A stretch of DNA of 56,350 nt from Balneolaceae bacterium (GTDB taxonomy: Bacteria > Bacteroidota > Rhodothermia > Balneolales > Balneolaceae): contig JAFIES010000030.1 in assembly GCA_020832415.1 (NCBI GenBank), forward strand, positions 1 through 56,350, in the 5' to 3' direction. The first letter of the stretch is position 1; each line of letters opens with the position of its first letter. The translations under genes and the position numbers were made by a program. The notes under the pieces were generated by a model. The model searched no databases. It saw only the letters and a program-made list of their open reading frames with translations, and was not told the origin of the DNA. Below are positions 53,076-56,350 of the stretch, piece after piece.

Positions 53076-53252
53076 ATGAGTAGAATTGACGAAATCAAAA
53101 ACCTGATGGCAGAACTCGAAGAAGATCTTGTTAAGTTTTATGACAAGGGTAACAAAGCAGCCGGTACCCGTGCTCGTAAGCAACTACAAGACCTGAAGAA
53201 ACTATCTCAGGATATTCGCCTGGAAATTCAGGACATTAAAAACAACGGATAA
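53076..53252 (+). CDS. Histone H1-like protein (Hc1 type), 58 residues
   Basis: The small frame reads MSRIDEIKNLMAELEEDL, then KFYDKGNKAAGTRARKQL, LKKLSQDIRLEIQDIKNNG. The phrase KFYxKGNKAAGTRxRK is the hallmark of the short Hc1-type histone H1-like proteins of Bacteroidota. They are thought to bind DNA and help organise the nucleoid. It has an ideal Shine-Dalgarno (GGAG, 5 bp before the ATG) and a strong terminator after it, so it is a monocistronic gene, probably well expressed. Confidence 0.9.
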   Translation: MSRIDEIKNLMAELEEDLVKFYDKGNKAAGTRARKQLQDLKKLSQDIRLEIQDIKNNG

Positions 53253-53276
53253 TAATTTATCCCCAGTTTTTAAAAG

Positions 53277-53303
53277 AAAGCCACCATATGCGTGGCTTTT
53301 TTT
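53277..53303 (+). terminator. Rho-independent terminator after the histone-like gene
   Basis: AAAGCCAC at 53277-53284 pairs with GTGGCTTT at 53292-53299 (8-bp perfect stem, 7-nt loop CATATGC), and T residues continue to 53303. The T-run follows directly, so it is a strong forward terminator 25 nt after the stop codon. Confidence 0.88.
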
Positions 53304-53389
53304 GTTTCTGCACTATCCCCTGTTCCGCCATCTTTCATTTTTGTCTGTTTGATTGAACACGTACCTTTCAACCCATAAAACAGATAACT

Positions 53390-53869
53390 ATGAGTGAACC
53401 TGCTTTTCATAAAATTACCCCCCGGGCCATCCGTGTATGGCAATTTGGAAATTTAGTTGGCAATCTATTTTTCTTTGCCATTCCTGCAGCTTATGCCGCC
53501 GTTTTTGGACTCAATGATTTCCATTTTTGGATTGTAACATCGGCAACGTCCATCATTTTCATTGCCTGGATGCTCTCCATTTTTCTGATGCCTTATCTCA
53601 CCTGGAAAAACTGGCGATATGCCATCAATGAGAAAGAGATCGACCTGAAACGCGGTGTGCTTTTCAAAACACGTACGTTAATTCCCCTTAGCCGTGTGCA
53701 ACACGTAGATACAAGGCAGGGGCCGCTGCTTCGATGGTACAATCTTTCTACCGTAACCATCTCCACTGCAGCAACTACTCACGAAATTCCCGGACTTGAT
53801 ACCCAGCTTGCTGACAGAGTTCGCCGGCAAATTTCAACCTACGCACGCCTCGCAGAAGACGATGTCTGA
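53390..53869 (+). CDS. Bacterial PH-domain membrane protein (YdbS-like)
   Basis: The 159-residue protein has two membrane helices (~18-40 and ~47-70) followed by one bPH_2 domain (~75-155; YAINEKEIDLKRGVLFKTRTLIPLSRVQHVDT). This is the YdbS layout. Its last codons overlap the start of the ydbT-like gene by 8 bp (53862-53869), which points to translational coupling and a complex of the two. The role in Bacteroidota is unknown; YdbS/YdbT affect susceptibility to lantibiotic stress in Bacillus. Confidence 0.88.
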   Translation: MSEPAFHKITPRAIRVWQFGNLVGNLFFFAIPAAYAAVFGLNDFHFWIVTSATSIIFIAWMLSIFLMPYLTWKNWRYAINEKEIDLKRGVLFKTRTLIPLSRVQHVDTRQGPLLRWYNLSTVTISTAATTHEIPGLDTQLADRVRRQISTYARLAEDDV

Positions 53870-55370
53870 ATTTGAACGACAACATCCCATAGCAGCAGTC
53901 AGCCGTGCATTCGGATTAATCCGCGGCAACTTTATTACTATTCTGATTTTTCTGTTTGTTGGCGCCCAAAGCGATAATTTTCCGTTTTTATGGTGGATTG
54001 GCGGCGGTTTTGGGTTGCTGCTGGTACTTGGTGTTGCCAACTGGTGGCGATTTCTCTATAAAATAGAAGATGGAACCCTTCACATAAAAAGCGGCATATT
54101 CGTAAGAAAAGATCTCTACCTCACGAAAGACCGTATTCAGGTAATCGATGTCACATCCGGCCTTCTTCAGAGAATGTTCGGTTTGGTTCGGCTTGATATT
54201 CAAACGGCAGGTTCAAGCTCTCGCCAGGCTGCCATTGATGCTATTACGAAAGTTAAAGCGGCTGAAGTAAACCGCATGCTCCGCCAGGCCGGAGCGGTAA
54301 ATACTGAAGATTCGATCGAAAACCAGGAGTTTGAAGATACCCCACTCACTGAGCAAGAGCTGTTAAAGAGAATTAAGCTGCCGGCCAAAGAGCTGCTGAT
54401 TGCAGCTTCAACTTCCGGCAGTTTTGGTATTGCACTCTCCATCATAGCTACTGTTTTTTCTCAGATAGAGCCACTCATCTCGGAATCGGAGTTGTTTGAA
54501 TATCTGTTTGGCATGCTGCCTTCTCAAACCGATACCATAATGATTATTACGGTAATCGCCGTTTTTGTGGTTTTTGCCTGGCTGTTATCGTTTTTCAGCA
54601 CACTTTTCACCTACGGTAATTTTCAGCTCGATGTGAAAGAGAAAGAGATTGTGGTATCTCGCGGTATTTTCGAAAAAAAACGAATTACCGTTCCATTTAA
54701 TCGTATTCAAGCCATTCATATTACCGAAGGTATCATCCGGCAGCCATTGGGATATGCATCTGTTCACCTCGAAAGTGCCGGCTATGGGGATGACAAAGGC
54801 ACGGGCTCCATTGTACTTTATCCGCTCATTCGGATCAACAATCTGAAGAAGCTGCTTAACGATGTACTGCCTGATTACCAGAAAGAGTTTGAAGGAACCC
54901 GACCGCCGGGCCGATCAGCACGTCGCTATATTTTCAGATCGTCATTTTTGGTGACCGCAATCACAGGGTTTGTCTATTGGCAGATGGCACTTAATGTGTG
55001 GATTTGGCTCATTCCGGTCATATCACTCATCTGGGGCTGGAAAAAATACAGCGATGCAGCACTCGGATGGAGTGATGATATGTTTCTGCTGAGAAACAGA
55101 AGATTATCCCGATCTACCGCTTTCATTAAAAAGAAACGTGTACAGGATGCAAGCATGATCCAGAGCCCTTTTCAAAAGCTACGTGATCTTGCATCTGTTC
55201 AGGTATTTGTGGCCTCCGGTGATCGCGGAAAATCGTTCCAGGTGCGAGATCTTGAAATAGAAGATGCAAAAAAACTTATCCATCAGCTTCGGAAAAATGG
55301 AGTCTCTACTACCGATTCAGCTGAGGATGAGTTAAAATCCAATCAACCAAAATTGCCCGGCTGGAACTAA
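53862..55370 (+). CDS. Bacterial PH-domain membrane protein (YdbT-like)
   Basis: The ATG at 53862 gives 502 residues and overlaps the ydbS-like stop; an ATG at 53796 lies inside the other gene and is less likely. Four to six membrane helices separate three bPH_2 repeats: the first ~60-145 (KIEDGTLHIKSGIFVRKDLYLTKDRIQVIDV), the second ~245-340 (KEKEIVVSRGIFEKKRITVPFNRIQAIHI) and the third ~395-485 (MFLLRNRRLSRSTAFIKKKRVQDAS). Each has the same RxQ-type motif. Domain order matches YdbT. Confidence 0.88.
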   Translation: MSEFERQHPIAAVSRAFGLIRGNFITILIFLFVGAQSDNFPFLWWIGGGFGLLLVLGVANWWRFLYKIEDGTLHIKSGIFVRKDLYLTKDRIQVIDVTSGLLQRMFGLVRLDIQTAGSSSRQAAIDAITKVKAAEVNRMLRQAGAVNTEDSIENQEFEDTPLTEQELLKRIKLPAKELLIAASTSGSFGIALSIIATVFSQIEPLISESELFEYLFGMLPSQTDTIMIITVIAVFVVFAWLLSFFSTLFTYGNFQLDVKEKEIVVSRGIFEKKRITVPFNRIQAIHITEGIIRQPLGYASVHLESAGYGDDKGTGSIVLYPLIRINNLKKLLNDVLPDYQKEFEGTRPPGRSARRYIFRSSFLVTAITGFVYWQMALNVWIWLIPVISLIWGWKKYSDAALGWSDDMFLLRNRRLSRSTAFIKKKRVQDASMIQSPFQKLRDLASVQVFVASGDRGKSFQVRDLEIEDAKKLIHQLRKNGVSTTDSAEDELKSNQPKLPGWN

Positions 55371-55409
55371 CCTTGTTTACGATTCCATATCAAACAGATA
55401 AACAACACA

Positions 55410-56174
55410 GTGATGAGACCATACATACTTGCGGAGAATAACTGGAAAAATATGAAAGAGCAGCAGATAGATCTTGCCGTGCTTCCATGGGGCGCAACTG
55501 AGGCTCACAACTATCATCTGCCGTATGCAACAGATAATTATCAAGTTGAAGCAATTGCAGCAGAAGCGGGTAAAATTGCGTGGGATAATGGCACAAAAGC
55601 CATCATATTACCTGTAATTCCTTTTGGTGTAAATACCGGCCAGGTGGATATCCGGCTTGATATGAATCTGAACCCAAGCACACAGCTCATCATACTCCGC
55701 GATCTGATTACCGTACTGAACAGACAAGGCATCAAAAAGCTGCTGGTTCTGAATGGACATGGCGGGAATAATTTCAAACCACTCCTGCGTGAACTGGGCC
55801 TTGAATTCCCAGAAATGTTCCTCTCTCTTTGCAACTGGTTCGGGGTTCCGGACAAACAAGAGATTTTTGAAGAGGACGGAGATCACGCCGATGAGATGGA
55901 AACAAGCCTTATGCTTTATCTGAAGCCCGAGCTGGTACAGCCATTGGATCAAGCCGGTGATGGACACGAAAAGAAATCAGTAGTTACCGGCATTCGGGAA
56001 GGATGGGCATGGGCCGAACGTCAGTGGTCTCAGGTAACAGATGATACCGGTATTGGTAATCCCGCGAAATCCACCAAAGAGAAAGGTGAACAGGTTTTTA
56101 AAGAGGTAACTCAAAAGATTGCCGGCCTGTTGACTGAAATTGCCGAATTGGATATGAATAATCAGTACGAGTAG
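55410..56174 (+). CDS. Creatininase-family amidohydrolase
   Basis: The 254-residue protein has the metal-binding start WGATEAHNYHLPYATD (Glu31, His33, His36, Asp42), then VLNGHGGNNF and GDHADEMETSLML with the remaining His and Glu ligands. Family members hydrolyse creatinine or related cyclic amides, or belong to cofactor pathways such as mycofactocin (MftE) and F420/riboflavin-type routes; no neighbour decides which. Two Met codons open the frame. The 39 bp before it follow the ydbT-like stop, so it may belong to the same transcript. Confidence 0.87.
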   Translation: MMRPYILAENNWKNMKEQQIDLAVLPWGATEAHNYHLPYATDNYQVEAIAAEAGKIAWDNGTKAIILPVIPFGVNTGQVDIRLDMNLNPSTQLIILRDLITVLNRQGIKKLLVLNGHGGNNFKPLLRELGLEFPEMFLSLCNWFGVPDKQEIFEEDGDHADEMETSLMLYLKPELVQPLDQAGDGHEKKSVVTGIREGWAWAERQWSQVTDDTGIGNPAKSTKEKGEQVFKEVTQKIAGLLTEIAELDMNNQYE

Positions 56175-56189
56175 CTTTGCATGCACCTT

Positions 56190-56350
56190 TTAACGTGAGT
56201 TCGATATAAAAATGAACAATATGACTGAACCCGTCATATTGAGCGCAATTCCGAGGGTGCTTTTTCCGAGGAATGAAGTCGCTCATCTGTTGCACGCGTA
56301 GCGATATATGAGTTTTCGACTTCGTCCCTCCTGAAATACGTCGGGACTGC
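56190..56350. repeat. Palindromic repeat element, copy B (cut by window end)
   Basis: TTAACGTGAGTTCGATATAA from 56190 and the following ~40 bp (AATGAACAATATGACTGAAC, then CGTCATATTGAGCGCA) match the inverse of copy A with few changes. Past this, B has unrelated filler with its own inverted pieces (ATTCC...GGAAT) before GTCGGGACTGC near 56340-56350, which again matches copy A. The far inverted end lies outside the window. Confidence 0.8.

Noticed and set aside
1-56350. CRISPR array or complete mobile element
   Set aside because: No regularly spaced short direct repeats, cas genes, integrase or transposase frames were seen.

Overview
The window is about 56 kb of chromosomal sequence, moderately AT-rich, from a Bacteroidota-type organism. 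Balneolota or Rhodothermota is my best guess. The guess rests on the gene content: a 58-residue histone H1-like (Hc1) protein, an S9B dipeptidyl peptidase IV, a UMF1/Atg22-type transporter, outer-membrane barrels ending in Phe, large PAS-kinase arrays and an S23-type four-helix-bundle gene. There is no plasmid or prophage backbone. Most of it looks like ordinary chromosome with a few accessory spots.

Layout. 1-6.7 kb (minus strand): a truncated penicillin-acylase family hydrolase, an outer-membrane barrel, an erythromycin-esterase homologue, a DinB-like protein, a GH3 hexosaminidase and a mannose-phosphate-isomerase-type cupin. 6.8-16.2 kb (minus): a signalling block with three histidine kinases (GAF-HisKA, 4xPAS-HisKA_2, 9xPAS-HisKA_3), two intact response regulators and one receiver-like protein lacking key residues. 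16.3-23.4 kb (minus): a tightly spaced run of seven genes beginning with pspA, followed by two coiled-coil proteins, an enoyl-CoA hydratase, a CNNM/CorC protein, an AAA+ ATPase and pheA. 23.5-37.2 kb: deoA, pdxB, rlmN, a barrel-like protein, a K+ channel with RCK domains, a deaminase, an S23-like gene with inverted flanks, DPP-IV, a P1B-4 metal ATPase and a phosphohexomutase. 37.3-42.4 kb: a phosphate-type porin, tRNA-Ile2(CAT) followed by a 121-bp tandem duplication that carries the tRNA 3' end, a cyclase-PycTM fusion, a possible CotH-like protein and a metallophosphoesterase. 42.5-56.3 kb: a serine hydrolase, a palindromic repeat, a PQQ-type sugar dehydrogenase, a remnant of an XRE regulator with its operator, phhA, a pyridoxamine-oxidase-like gene broken by an in-frame TAG, a DigH-like glycosidase fused to an amidase, a receiver, an NAD-type isocitrate dehydrogenase, a UMF1 transporter, the Hc1 histone, a ydbS/ydbT pair of bacterial PH proteins, a creatininase-family amidohydrolase and a second copy of the palindromic repeat.

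Most interesting: the gene at 38871-39956 joins a class III nucleotide cyclase domain to a C-terminal membrane domain that matches the Pycsar effector (PycTM/DUF5706) pattern. This would place second-messenger synthesis and a membrane effector in one polypeptide, beside a tRNA gene whose 3' end has been duplicated, which is a classical kind of integration spot. Second is the fusion at 47144-49666, which pairs a predicted peptidoglycan amidase with a glycosidase of the family that cuts denuded glycans, so the two activities could work in sequence. No database search was run; family calls come from motif recognition.
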